64,000 nt of DNA from Lichenostomus cassidix (Eukaryota; Chordata; Aves; Passeriformes; Meliphagidae). The notes beneath the pieces are model-generated. The model was not told the DNA's origin, did no database searches, and saw nothing but the letters and a program-made list of their open reading frames with translations. Shown here piece by piece: positions 36,194 to 46,705 of this stretch. Location: assembly GCA_008360975.2 (NCBI GenBank), contig CM039183.1:41841850-41905849 (forward strand). The letters run 5' to 3'. The number at the start of each line of letters is the position of its first letter. Within the stretch, counting starts at the first letter, position 1. Position numbers and translations under genes: made by a program.

Positions 36194-37832
36194 TTAATCT
36201 TCTCTACACTGGATAATGTGTTCTCCTTTGTCACAATCTTCTATCACACACCTACTTTATATTTTTTTAATTTGACAAATCTATGTCCATTTAGTATATA
36301 AGAATGTTACAATCATTAGCGATACCTTTATTCAGTTAGTGTCATATCACTGGATAATATATTTAGATATTGCCTCATCCATTCAGTTTCCTTCACACTA
36401 TACCTTCAGTATCAGTTCAGACTTCAGTTGAAGAAAGATGTAATTTTTCTCCTTGTTGGTCTATTATCAGGTTTTTTTCAGGCTTTCTAACACTGTCCTC
36501 ATACTACTGCAAGAGTTGAATGTCTCATTTCTCAGGTCTCAGTAGAAGTACTTTCAGCAGCAAGGATGGCTTCTCCACATCACTTGCAGCACTTGCAGCA
36601 CTTCAAACAATGGTTGATGACAGCATGGGACCTCTTCTCAAACAATCTGAGGATCAGAAATAAATCTTCTACATGAACAAATCACCATGTAAATGTTACT
36701 AATAACTGATGTGAAAGGAAGGATCATGAGAAACTGAATTGTCCAAGAAGATGGAAGCTGAAAACTGATGAAACTCATAGTTGATGAGTACCCCTGTGTA
36801 TTTCTTTCATGCCATTTGCACCCAAAAAGTAGAAAGGAGGAAACTCACTGAACATTCCCAGATGGCAGAAAAAAGAATTTGGAAATACCCCAACAGTTCC
36901 TAAACATGATGATAGGAGACCTGTTTTGGAGGCAGGATTAAGAGTAGAATTACAAAAAACAAAAATCCAAATGGGGTTGCTATCTTGTCTGTGAAGTATT
37001 GACTTTTAGAAGTATTGACATCAAACCTCTTCCTGACATTTGGGTACTCTAGCATTTCCCGTCTACAGAAAATGCTGGTATATACATTTCAGTCATGATA
37101 GGAAATGTAAGTGTGCTTCAGCCCCTTGTCAGCCTGCCCTCAGGACGGGGTCTGCTGCATGTGTCAGGCAGGCTAAGCATAACAGATGGGACTGGCAGAT
37201 GGCTACTTGCCAGTAATAGAAATCAAACTGGGAACTGTGTTCCCATGTCTGGATAAAAGATCTAAACAGGCAGAACAACTTATAAACCTGCAAACTGACA
37301 GACAACCTGTATTTCTCATGCAGCCTTTTCCTCAAGCCCTGCTCAGGTGGATGGGGCTGCGACTGGAGAATGTGTGTGGAAACATGAACTGCATTCTAGG
37401 CTGGGTGAAAACATTAGTTCTCGAGGTTAAAGAGAAATTCAGTTCTTTAAAATGTGTATTTATCCCTTTTGCTCTTGTCCCATCTTCTCTTCCTCATCTA
37501 TTCTGCATTCACTTTTCTGTTTATCACATCCATGCTTATTTAACCTACACACAGAGAGACCAAAAAAAAAAAAAAAGCACACTGAGATCACTATGCATGA
37601 ATGTTGTGTGTGTGAGATGTTTTTCCCAACCCTTTCTCTGGCTATTGAAGTGTAACTTCTGTGATTCTGGGGCTGTCAGCTAATCTTGTACAAGGATTCA
37701 TCCATGGCTGGTCTTTAGACACTGGCACACTAAACATGAATAATGGTAATGATGATACATCCTGCACAGTGTCACACAATTAGCTTCTCTTTGACCTATA
37801 ACAAATCAATGAATTAAACCTGTGGCCTGGCT
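36194..37832. other. Unique non-coding DNA
   Basis: No gene recognised. A 9-bp unit (ACTTGCAGC) is repeated twice near 36582-36600. An A15 run is at 37562-37576. Confidence 0.6.
37562..37576 (+). repeat. A15 homopolymer
   Basis: Fifteen A residues between CAGAGAGACC and GCACACTG. No recognisable retrotransposed sequence lies upstream, so it is not called as a retropseudogene tail. Confidence 0.85.
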
Positions 37833-37884
37833 ACTTACTCTAGAGGGTCCTTGGGCTCACTTATTCTAGAGAGTCCTTGGACTC
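37833..37884. repeat. 26-bp tandem duplication, two copies
   Basis: ACTTACTCTAGAGGGTCC... at 37833-37858 is followed directly by ACTTATTCTAGAGAGTCC... at 37859-37884. They agree at 23 of 26 positions and all three differences are transitions. This is an older local duplication than the one at 1921-1970. Confidence 0.88.
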
Positions 37885-38040
37885 GACATGTTCATGCAAT
37901 GAAGTTTGTTCCCTGAGTATCTCTGGGACTCACACACTCCAGAATCATCTGTACCCAGGGCATTAAAAGCATTATTTCATCCCTAGGAAATAGCAGAGAT
38001 GGAAAATAAAGCCAGATTTAAATATATTTTGACAAGTATT

Positions 38041-38091
38041 GTGTTGTTGGGTTTTTGTTTTGGTTTGGGGTTTTTTTGTTATTTTTTATAG
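38041..38091 (+). repeat. T/G-rich low-complexity tract
   Basis: GTGTTGTTGGGTTTTTG and further T runs interspersed with G clusters. The same style recurs near 9.6, 21.4, 26.4 and 39.5 kb. Confidence 0.75.
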
Positions 38092-39499
38092 TGTGGTGTA
38101 AAGCGCATTTTGGCTAGGTGGCTCATGCCTTCTCCAGAGAATAAGAAGAAAATTTGTTCCTCAAAATCCTTTGTAATGTTATGCCAAGTTTTCTGTGCTG
38201 AGACTCAGGAGAATGGGAATACTAAATATTTTGTCAGAAAAAAATGCAACCAGTCTCCTATGGAGTAACATGTATGTCAGCTCATGTCAGGGTGGTACTG
38301 CAGCTTCCTAGGGTCCTGTGGAAACAAGTCACAGCAGGGCATTGTTGGAAACACGTAGTGGCTCTGTTTGTCTTTTCTGCCAGTTGTTCCTGCTCTGCTA
38401 TGGTTCTGGTGACTGTCCCAAAGGAGACTAAATCCATTTCCAAAGCAGAACATTTGTGAAAAAAAGAAAATATTTTCAGATGGGCCAAACCTCCCCTCCT
38501 TCCTGGCATGCAGAAGAGCAGTGCATGCCCTCCCATCCCAATCTCCCAGGCTGTGGTGGAGGGGAAGTGGCAAGGGGCTCTTGGGTGACCCATGATGTAC
38601 AGAAAGAGGGGTGGCAGTGCTGTGCCCCTCCAAACAGGTGCTTGTCGTTGTCCATGCTCTGAGTATGTGTCTCTGCCTGGGTGTTTTGTCCACAGCCAGG
38701 AGCAGTGGAGATCACTGCAGCTGGGAGAAAGGAAGCCAGAGTCCCAAGATCCCTTCTCACTGGAAGAGAGGTCACTTTGGCATTGTACTTTACTGCTGTA
38801 CATAACATTTGGGACTCTGAATGCATATGTGAGGCAGGAGCACCCTCAGAGACTGGAGGTGAAAGCTAGCACTGGATGGATAACCCAAAGCAATTAAACA
38901 GTGGGGTTTGAGGTGGATTCACATGTTTCCCTGTAGGGTAAGGCTGATGCTGGTAAGTGGAAATTAAATGTCTTTTGCTTATCCCCTCAGGGAGGCAATA
39001 CCTGTCAAATGTAGCCATAACTTGTACTCAAATCTCTCTCACTTCCTTCAGTTCTTGCAACTAATAGTTATCTTCAGCACCTCTGGGCTGGTATGCTGTC
39101 ACTGAGCTGGAAGAGAACTGAAGCTGCCATCAATGCCTGCAAGATGGAATGGAGAAAGCAGAAAGAAAAATAAAATAAAATAAAGGTGAGAAAATAAAAG
39201 GATGAGGAGGATGGAGCCTCATAAAATTTGTTTGTTGGTAAACTATCCCTACCTTTGATTTGTTAGCTCATTTCTGGCTCAATGGAAGGTTTCCCAATCT
39301 TATTTGTTACTCCTCCTATACCATTTTTCCCCAATTTCCTTATGAGAATCAATGTAAGATATTGCAAAAGCCTTTCTAAGCTGAGATGTAAGTCAACAAT
39401 GTCTTGCTTTTATCCGCAAAGCCTGAAACTCTGTTTCAGTAGGAAATTAAATGAGTTTAACAAAATTTCCCCTGGACAAATCTACACAAGTTAGACACT
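38092..39499. other. No gene supported; overlapping GC-richer frames
   Basis: Between 38.28 and 38.90 kb up to seven frames overlap on both strands, the longest being 173 codons on the minus strand. None shows a known domain or a convincing splice pair, so they are treated as composition effects. A short (AAAAT)n run is at 39165-39184. Confidence 0.5.
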
Positions 39500-39662
39500 T
39501 ATTTTCACTCTTTTCTCTTTTTTTTTTTCTTTTTTTTTTTCTTTTGTATTTTGTTTTGTTTTGGGTTTTTTGTTTGTTTTTTGGATTGGGGTTTTTTGTG
39601 GGGTTTTTTGTGTGATTTTTGTTGTTGTTGTTGTGTTCTTCTTTTTTTCTTTTCTTTCTTAT
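39500..39662 (+). repeat. Polypyrimidine then TG-rich low-complexity tract
   Basis: About 50 nt of nearly pure T/C (two T runs of about 12) pass into T runs punctuated by G clusters. These include a duplicated GGGGTTTTTTGTG unit near 39588-39613 and a (GTT)n patch. Confidence 0.85.
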
Positions 39663-41292
39663 AAGGGTGTACAGATTAGCTGCTGACTGGTTGTTTCTGT
39701 AGCTGAACTGCCAGCTGTGTCATCCCTGAGATCATCTTGGCTGTACTCTTTTCAAACAAGTTGCAGTGTTTATCTTTTGAACCATCTTCTGGTACTTCTT
39801 ATATTCTTCATGAGATCTTAATAACTCAGATTTAACTAAACAGGATTTAAAATGCTTAGGACACCAAATAAATAATAAGTTCCAGTACCCAAAAAAGGAA
39901 GGTTGAAGCCTTAATCTGGCAGCAAAAATGAATCTCCAAAAATAGACAGAAGACCCCTTCTTTACTGACATCAGACTCATTCTCAGGTAACTTTTTGAGG
40001 TCACTGGCATTGCTTCTGATATAGCTGCTCTGAGGACAAAGTCCCTATGCAGGTTTGGTTATAAAGAATTTTGGGAAAGTTGGAAATAGAGGCCAATGCT
40101 TAGATCAAAGAACTGTCCTTGACTGCATTTCCTTGTCTAAAAGATGTGTCTGAAGTACAGACAGTGCAGACAAAATCTATAGATGAAGAATTTATAAAAT
40201 AAGGGGTCAGTGGGTTTTCTTGATCTAGAGCTAAGAATAATCAGGGTTGCAGCCAAGGTGCCTGGAGATATGGGTGACAGTGATTAGTTTCATGGTGTGT
40301 TCAAAAGATAACGTTTTAGATGTAATCATCAACAGCTACAGCTCACAAGACAACAGAGGGCAGATTCAAATAACATAGAGCAAGACAGTACATCAGGCCA
40401 TCACTGTATAAAATACTCAGTTTTCCTTTTGCCTAGTACTTATTAATGAAATGTGTAGAATAATATGTCCAAATCTGAGGCAAAATTTGTTTTACTTCTT
40501 GTGCATGGAACATAAGCTTTCATGCTTAAAGCAGCAAAAACTTCAGGGTAAGGTTTAGGTGTAAGGCTTGACATTGCTCACTCTCCCCAGACTTTTAAAA
40601 GCTCTGTTTAAGAAAGACCCCAACTTCTTCCCTCTCAGCTGACTGATGATCTTTAACCTGGGAGGTGCCCAGCTGGTTGTAATGTTGCAGGTAGGTGGTT
40701 GTGGATTTCTTTAGTTTGAAGATTTACCTCCTTGCTTCATCCACGCCTTCACTCTGCTCCCCAGAGTGGTGTGCCACAGCACTAGCTCTGAGCTGGTGAA
40801 GCACACTGCCAGCCTGGGGGGACTGCAGTGGGAAAGCAGGATTTGGAAGATGGAGAAGGGAAATAGGATCTTGTTTCCCCTTACCAGCAGAGCAACACAG
40901 AAAATATGGAGAAGGCAGGATAGCACACCTTTTGTTTCTGAATGACCATCTGGAGTAAATGAGGGAGCAATTTCAACCCAGGTTTTCTGTGTCATGGTGA
41001 AGTCACATCTTCCAACCTGCTCCTGGGAAATCTCTGTAGCCAAGTGAGCACAGTGAGGAGGAAGGTAGCTCAGCACCAGCCAGGAATGGAAACTATTCTC
41101 ACAAGGTATTCAGAAACAGGAGGTGAAAGCCTGTCAGTGCAAGCAGGAAGAGACTAAAAAAGGCAGGCAGTGTCAATTACACAAGCTGGGATCCTAAGGC
41201 TGCTCCTTTTCTGAGTGAATATCAAGTAACCTGATTGTGGGCTATGGTAAGGCAGTAGTTTACTTCAGGTTCCCTATGAGCACTTATGTGCT
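39663..41292. other. Unique non-coding DNA
   Basis: No gene recognised. A strong acceptor (CTTCTTCCCTCTCAG, ending at 40638) and a donor (CAG|GTAGGT at 40691) bracket 52 nt that have stops in all three frames, so at most a noncoding exon. A minus-strand frame reading SELVLWHTTLGSRVKAW ends at GAG|GTAAAT near 40730 with a mediocre acceptor. Confidence 0.5.
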
Positions 41293-41343
41293 CATAGAAT
41301 CACAGAATCATTAATGTTGGAAAAGACCTTTAAGACTGTGACC
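41293..41343 (-). mobile_element. CR1 LINE 3'-tip fragment
   Basis: CATAGAATCACAGAATCATT followed by AATGTTGGAAAAGACCTTTAAGA is the reverse complement of the avian CR1 3' terminus (octamer tail plus 'ttaaaggtcttttccaacat'). Only about 50 bp survive. Confidence 0.9.
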
Positions 41344-43189
41344 TTAATTACTCAGCAGGATGAAGGAAACAGCTTGATTTAAAGAAATTATATATAAGGT
41401 GTACATACTTAAGGCTTACTGCATCTATGTAATGTTCATATTGTGCAATTTTTTTCTTGGTTAATGGAAGAAACATTCTGTTTCCAGCAGAAACTAGGCA
41501 GAGACTTTTCCACTTGCGCAGAAAAGGTAATTTCCTCTATGATGTATGCAGATAACAGAGTTTCAAAGGCAATGATAGGATAGATAGATATCTACTTGAT
41601 AGGAAACTGGTAGCAGGTATGAGCCCTGTACCACATATAGGGAGTGCTTTATGTCCCCAAAGAGGATTCCCAATATCTAGCAGGCTGGACACAGGATGCC
41701 TTCATGAACCACCGAGTTTCAGGCTTAGCTGAGTAACTGCTCTGCACAAATAGGTAGCTGAGATGTCTTTTCTAGAAATAACTCAGTGAGCTTATGGAAA
41801 TGCCTCTCATTTAAAGAACAAACTAAGTTCTTGGGAGCATAGGAATCAGCTTCTTTTTTCTTTGGCATTTTCATTACCTTATGCAGTACAGTAAAAAGAA
41901 AGCTGAAGGTCACTGAAAATACAGGAAGATTCAATCTGAAATAGTTTCTTTTGTCATTCTGAAACTAAGGCATTTCCTCCTTTCTGGAGCAAATATATTC
42001 CTGGATTTTCAACTCAAAATGTCCATTATATTTCATTGATGCTTAGCTTATTTTACACAAAATGTGTGAACGAATGACATTTTTTCTGGTTCCATGGGTC
42101 TTTTCAGGATTCTTTTTTCAGCTAGATGTTGTGAAATCCTTTCAATAGCTTCCTAAATTACACTTTACTACTACTAGCAAAAATATTACTACAGAAAACA
42201 AGGAACAGCACAATATTGAGAAAGAAAATACAAAACATACAGATGAACAACATCGAAAATAGTCATGACCTTTTTATTTATACCAGGCAAAGTTTATGAT
42301 ATATGTTATATGAAGTCTATCTATTATCTGTGTCTCTGGGACAACTGCCAATTCTTTGGCATAGACAACTGATAGGGAAAGCAAGACTACTCCTTGAACA
42401 CCATCATGATAGCAAATCTTCCATTAACAAGACATACATAAAATGCTAAATCCTGAACAGGGATTTAGATTGAATAGCTGGTAAGTCAAAGGCCTAATTA
42501 ATCACTGCATTACTCTTATTTTACAGAATACCACTGTCAAACTCAACATATTTCTACAAGCATAAACCCCAGACAAACATGCTGGTGAGTCAAGAGACTG
42601 AGACTGAAAGCATCAATAATTTTTTGTTAGTGGTTTTTTCTTCGTCATTTAATGTCTTTCCAGATTGTTTCTCTGCCTCAAGGAAACAGTAATTTAAGAT
42701 CTAATTCTTCCCAGAACATGTGTTGCTTCCACAAATTCCACTCATTATCACAAAAGGAAGGCAAGGACCCATACAATAAATACAGGAAACATGTATAAAA
42801 TAGATGCACAGCAGTCAGGTCACCCTGCCTGGTAATGGGCATGAAGGCCAAGCAGGGGGTGCAATATTAGTGCCTGATCCAAACCCCAGTGAAATCAGTC
42901 AGTTGGGAAGTACAGAGAGACACAATTCTCCTGCTGAGTTCAGAGGCTGACACTTCAAAACCACCATGATCACACTTACTTATAGGGTCTCAGCTCTGCC
43001 CCCTCTGCTGTGCACCATTCAAAGGCTTGGTAGAGACATACTGCCAGTCAACACAGGAAGGTGGCAGGCTGTTTCAATCTAAGGCAATGGCCATTTAAAA
43101 GTTTTGGCCAGCATCAAAGGAAAGGGACAGCCACAGTATTAGAAAGAAATGAAAGCAGCAGAAATCGAGAGAGTCCAGAGAAATCTTAA
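41344..43189. other. Unique non-coding DNA with possible ancient repeat trace
   Basis: Holds the + candidate exon at 42527-42584 and a (GATA)n patch near 41578-41592. TGCCTGATCCAAACCCCAGT near 42871 recalls the 'gcctgatccaaagcccattgaagtcaatgg' word of an old amniote repeat. A minus-strand ATG frame at about 41725-41880 (MKMPKKKEADSYAPK...) looks protein-like but is short and isolated. Confidence 0.45.
42527..42584 (+). other. Candidate exon with strong acceptor and donor
   Basis: The acceptor has a TAAT-type branch region, a long pyrimidine run (ACTCTTATTTTACAG) and ends at 42526. The donor is CTG|GTGAGTCAAG. Of three frames, two are open over the 58 nt; one ends in phase 0 and begins IPLSNSTYFYKHKPQ. 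That phase matches the candidate terminal exon at 46486. The splice signals are among the best in the window, but the segment is short, so a noncoding transcript is equally possible. Confidence 0.25.
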
Positions 43190-44197
43190 TAGTGTCTAAT
43201 ATTGGGGAATCCACCACTTCCCTGAGGAGGCTATTCCAATAGCTGATTATTCCCATTGTGAAATATTTTCCTCATGTCCAGTCAGAATCTCCCCAGGAAT
43301 AACCTGTACCTATTACCCTTTGTATTTTCCATGTGACTCCTTGGAAATAGGGAATATCCAACTTCTTTGTAGCCATCCTTTAAGTATATGAACAGTATTT
43401 AGTACACTGATAAGGTCTCCCATAAGCCCCAAGAATGAAGAAACACAGTTTTCTCATAATTTTCCTTACATGGAAAGTTTCCCAGTCTTTTGATCATTGT
43501 TGTAGCACTTCTCCAGTCTGCCCACGTCTTTTCTGCATGGCAGGGACCAAAACTGAACACAATATTCCAGGTGTGGCCTGTAAAAGCACGGAATGGAGTG
43601 GGATAAAGGTTTCTTTATCCCTGCTGGTGGTGTCCTTGTTGATGCTGCCAAGCACCCCATTGGCTTTATTTGCCATAGCAGCACAAGTTCATGCTGAGCT
43701 TGCTGTACACTGAGATTCCAGGTCCCTTTCCACACACCTGCTCCCCAGCAAGACAGATCCCAGCCTGTGCTGCACTCCTGGATTCTATTTGCCCATGTGC
43801 AAGACATTACACTTGTCCTAGCTGAAATTCATAAGATTCTCATTAGCCCACCCTTCCAGCCCATCCAGGCCTTCCTGCAGGGTGGCTCTCCTTTCCCAAG
43901 TGTTCACTTCCCCACTCAGTTTGGTATCATTGGCAAACTGCATCAGGATAGATTGATCTCATCACCCAGATCACTTGTGAAAATATTGAGCAGTGTTGGG
44001 CCCAATATCAATCCCTGGGGACCCCACTTGTGACAGTTGGCAGGTTAGAAAGGATTTCCCACCACCCTCTGGGTGTGGCTGTTTAACTGGTGCCCACCCA
44101 CTGCACAGACCCCTTGTCTCCACCCTAATGCAACAGTTTCTCAGGGAGCAGCCTGTGGGAAAAGGTATGGAAAACCTTGGAGAAACCTTGGATTTTT
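43190..44197 (-). pseudogene. Decayed CR1 LINE fragment, C-terminal half of reverse transcriptase
   Basis: Read on the minus strand, from about 44197 down to 43190, the order of motifs is that of the CR1 ORF2 protein. PQGLILGPTLLNIFTSDL lies near 44025-43970. A FANDTK version of the catalytic FADD box is near 43935. KANGVLGSINK is near 43660. RPHLEYCVQFW is near 43580 in another frame. Then come the C-terminal region and the last ORF section. The first catalytic Asp of FADD is replaced by Asn, and several frameshifts and stops break the frame, so it is inactive. The 3' UTR and octamer tail are missing. The divergence implies an old CR1 subfamily. Confidence 0.92.
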
Positions 44198-46485
44198 GTG
44201 GTGGATAATCTAGGAAACACAATCTCAGTAACCTAGGCAGTTTTCCAATCCTGAATTAAGCCACTTAATTCAGATTAATTGAGACTGAAAACAGGCAATG
44301 GGGTTTATTTCAATTTTACAGTTCTCTGGAGACAAATGGTTCAGCCAGTATATAAAGTGCCAAGTGTACTGCTAACTAAACATTTAAGTGAATGCGATGG
44401 TGGGAGTAGAAAATCTCAAAGGACAAATGTTATAGGCAAACAGAAATATACTGTGGAAGAGAAACCACCTGTAGAATACTTGACATGGAAAAGGTTTTGA
44501 AGAACAGATGAGAGAAACACCTAGCAGAGAGCACAGAGAAATAATTGATCCCACCATGAACTGGGAAGAAAGATTCAATGGCATTTTACAGACTTTCTCT
44601 TACTTGATTAATTCCCATGAGAGCCCTCCATATACCATGACATTCTTCATAACCTTACAATTTCTCTGTCCTATGACCTCTACACAAACCATTATGTTCA
44701 CCTTTCTTGCCTACTTTCAGTGGGTTTCTTCTCCTTTTAAAGTACTAGGCAGTAATACCAGTAAATAACATAAAGAAACACCTTAGATCAAGCTATTAAT
44801 TAATTACAGCTTGTTTCAGATTGTTACAGATTTTATTTGTTGTTGTTGCTGAGATTTTTTAACTAAGAAGAGTCAAAAATAAATAATATGCCCTGGATGG
44901 CAACTAATGTTTTTATTTAGTTAGGTGAACAAAGGGACATACATTCAAAATATCATTTAAGATACATAAAATGAAAATCCAAAGTTATTTCACTCTACAG
45001 TGTGTTTCAGCCCTTGTCTTTCTGCTGTTGAGAACTGCATGGAATGGAACTGCCTCTGGCTCCGATTCTAATCTCACTTGTGCTAATGTAAATCCAAAAT
45101 AACCACTCTGAAGCCAGTTTAAAATGCTGTAATTGAGGGAAGGATTAAAGCTTTAAGGGCATTTTTAAAAATAGGGATTTAGGTACCTGGTCGCTGAAAT
45201 ATCAATTTAAATCAGATTAAAATTTGACAGAGGAACTTATCCTGCTGTCAGTCACATATTACAGTGACCTCAGTGGCATTCAGTGCCTGGGTATTTTAAA
45301 GATAAAAGCCCGGTTTCTCTTCATAAAATTTCCGGCTTGCTGATGCAAGTGTCAGCAGAATGGGGTTTGCCCTTTGCCTGGCATCAGAAATATACTTTCA
45401 TTTTTGGTTCAGTCTCTTAAAATATGAAGTTGCAATCTGTGCGCTTACTTGTATTTTCTCCCTTACTGATACTGGGCATCTTTGAACATTTGCTTCATAT
45501 TTTCAAGGAAAACTCAGTGTCTTAGCATTTTTTTCTTAGCTGATATTTGAATGAACATACATTTCCTTCGCTTTTCCCTTTTGTCTGTCCTTGTTGACCA
45601 TGCAGAGATGTCCAGTCAGTAGAAGCAGTGAGATTATTTACTGTGAATGTATTATCAGATAAAGTCAGATCTGTTCTCAGTACTTCAGTACAGAACTTAC
45701 ATCTAAAAACATCTCATTATTTGCAAATATTCTTGATAGTTTGTAAGTTATTTCAGTGAAGAGCATTTTTGAATGCTTTCATTAAACCACAAATTACTTA
45801 TTTTCAGTGTGCCGTGGTCACCTAGCATTATTTGTTCTCCCTAATTAGATTATTGTATGCTTTTGAATCAGAAATTAAAAGAAGGCAGATAAGGATGCAT
45901 AATAATTAGCATATATCTGTAAAACTTTCTTGATACATTTCAGCTCTGGCCCAAGAACATTCTTAATAACTACTTTCATATTCATATTATTATTCTTATT
46001 CTGTATTCTATTATCATATTCTATAATTATTCTTATTATTCATTATCCTTATGTTTTCACTGCATAAGATTTGAAGCATCTGAAGTCTGAAACACTCCTT
46101 TGTACGGAGATGTTGGTACATGGTCAATCTGCCTGGTGTGGTTGATCCACTTTTGACAGCTGATTGGGGTGACTGACTGTGGCTGCCAAGGGGCCTGGGG
46201 TGACTGACCTAGGGGACTGAAGTGATGGGGCGCAGTGGATGCCTCTGCTGACACAGGGACCATGGGACAGACCTCTCTGGTGAGCAGAGTCACCGTGCTG
46301 GAGTCAGAGGAGGGCTGTGGCAGAGGTTCAGAGAGCTGAACATAAGCCTCTGGGTGACTGAAAGTCATCTCAGACCTCCAGGTATCGGACATCACCTGCG
46401 GACTTTTTGTAAATGTGACTCAAAGAGAAACACCTAAAATGGAACAGGTTGCAAAGTGTCGGTGGCTGACCCCTAATCCTCTCAG
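44198..46485. other. Non-coding DNA, AT-rich, possible regulatory content
   Basis: No gene recognised. Around 45840-45910 there are two TAATTAG words, one AGATAAGG and an ATGCATAATAATTAGCAT cluster in AT-rich context. A TTATTC-rich low-complexity tract follows. A minus-strand 112-codon frame at 46057-46395 is rich in Ser, Thr, Pro and Gln and ends in TGA; its acceptor side is weak. Confidence 0.5.
45976..46052. repeat. TTATTC-type AT-rich low-complexity tract
   Basis: Irregular reiteration of TATTAT, TATTC and ATTATC words over about 75 bp, consistent with a degenerate microsatellite. Confidence 0.8.
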
Positions 46486-46704
46486 GCAGTGATGCCAGCA
46501 GGTGACTCAGCTGACCACGCACTAAGGACACAATTCAGCTCCATAAATGTTGGGATCCAGTACAGTTGCACACAGAACATTGAGGCACATGAGGTGCAGG
46601 AACCTTGGGCGATGCACAGACTTCTGGGACAGCTGCTAGGCTGGGCTGAGTGTGACAGAGCATCTAAAATGATGACGGGTGTCTATACTGAATCAACTGA
46701 ATAA
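46486..46704 (+). other. Candidate terminal exon with stop-overlapping AATAAA
   Basis: An excellent acceptor (GGCTGACCCCTAATCCTCTCAG in two parts: branch-like CTGAC, then pyrimidines to CAG) ends at 46485. The following 72 codons are open in phase 0, reading AVMPAGDSADHALRTQFSS and later ECDRASKMMTGVYTESTE. The TAA at 46702-46704 is embedded in an AATAAA at 46700-46705. A polyadenylation signal overlapping the stop would give an unusually short 3' UTR. The start phase is compatible with the exon candidate at 42527-42584. No family was recognised; it could be a lncRNA exon. Confidence 0.25.
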
Positions 46705-46705
46705 A

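Noticed and set aside
38282..38897. Stack of overlapping frames up to 173 codons on both strands
   Set aside because: Mutual overlap in a GC-richer patch indicates stop depletion by composition; no domain or splice pair supports any of them.
40639..40690. 52-nt unit with excellent acceptor and CAG|GTAGGT donor
   Set aside because: Stops in every frame, so not coding; could only be a noncoding exon and has no other support.
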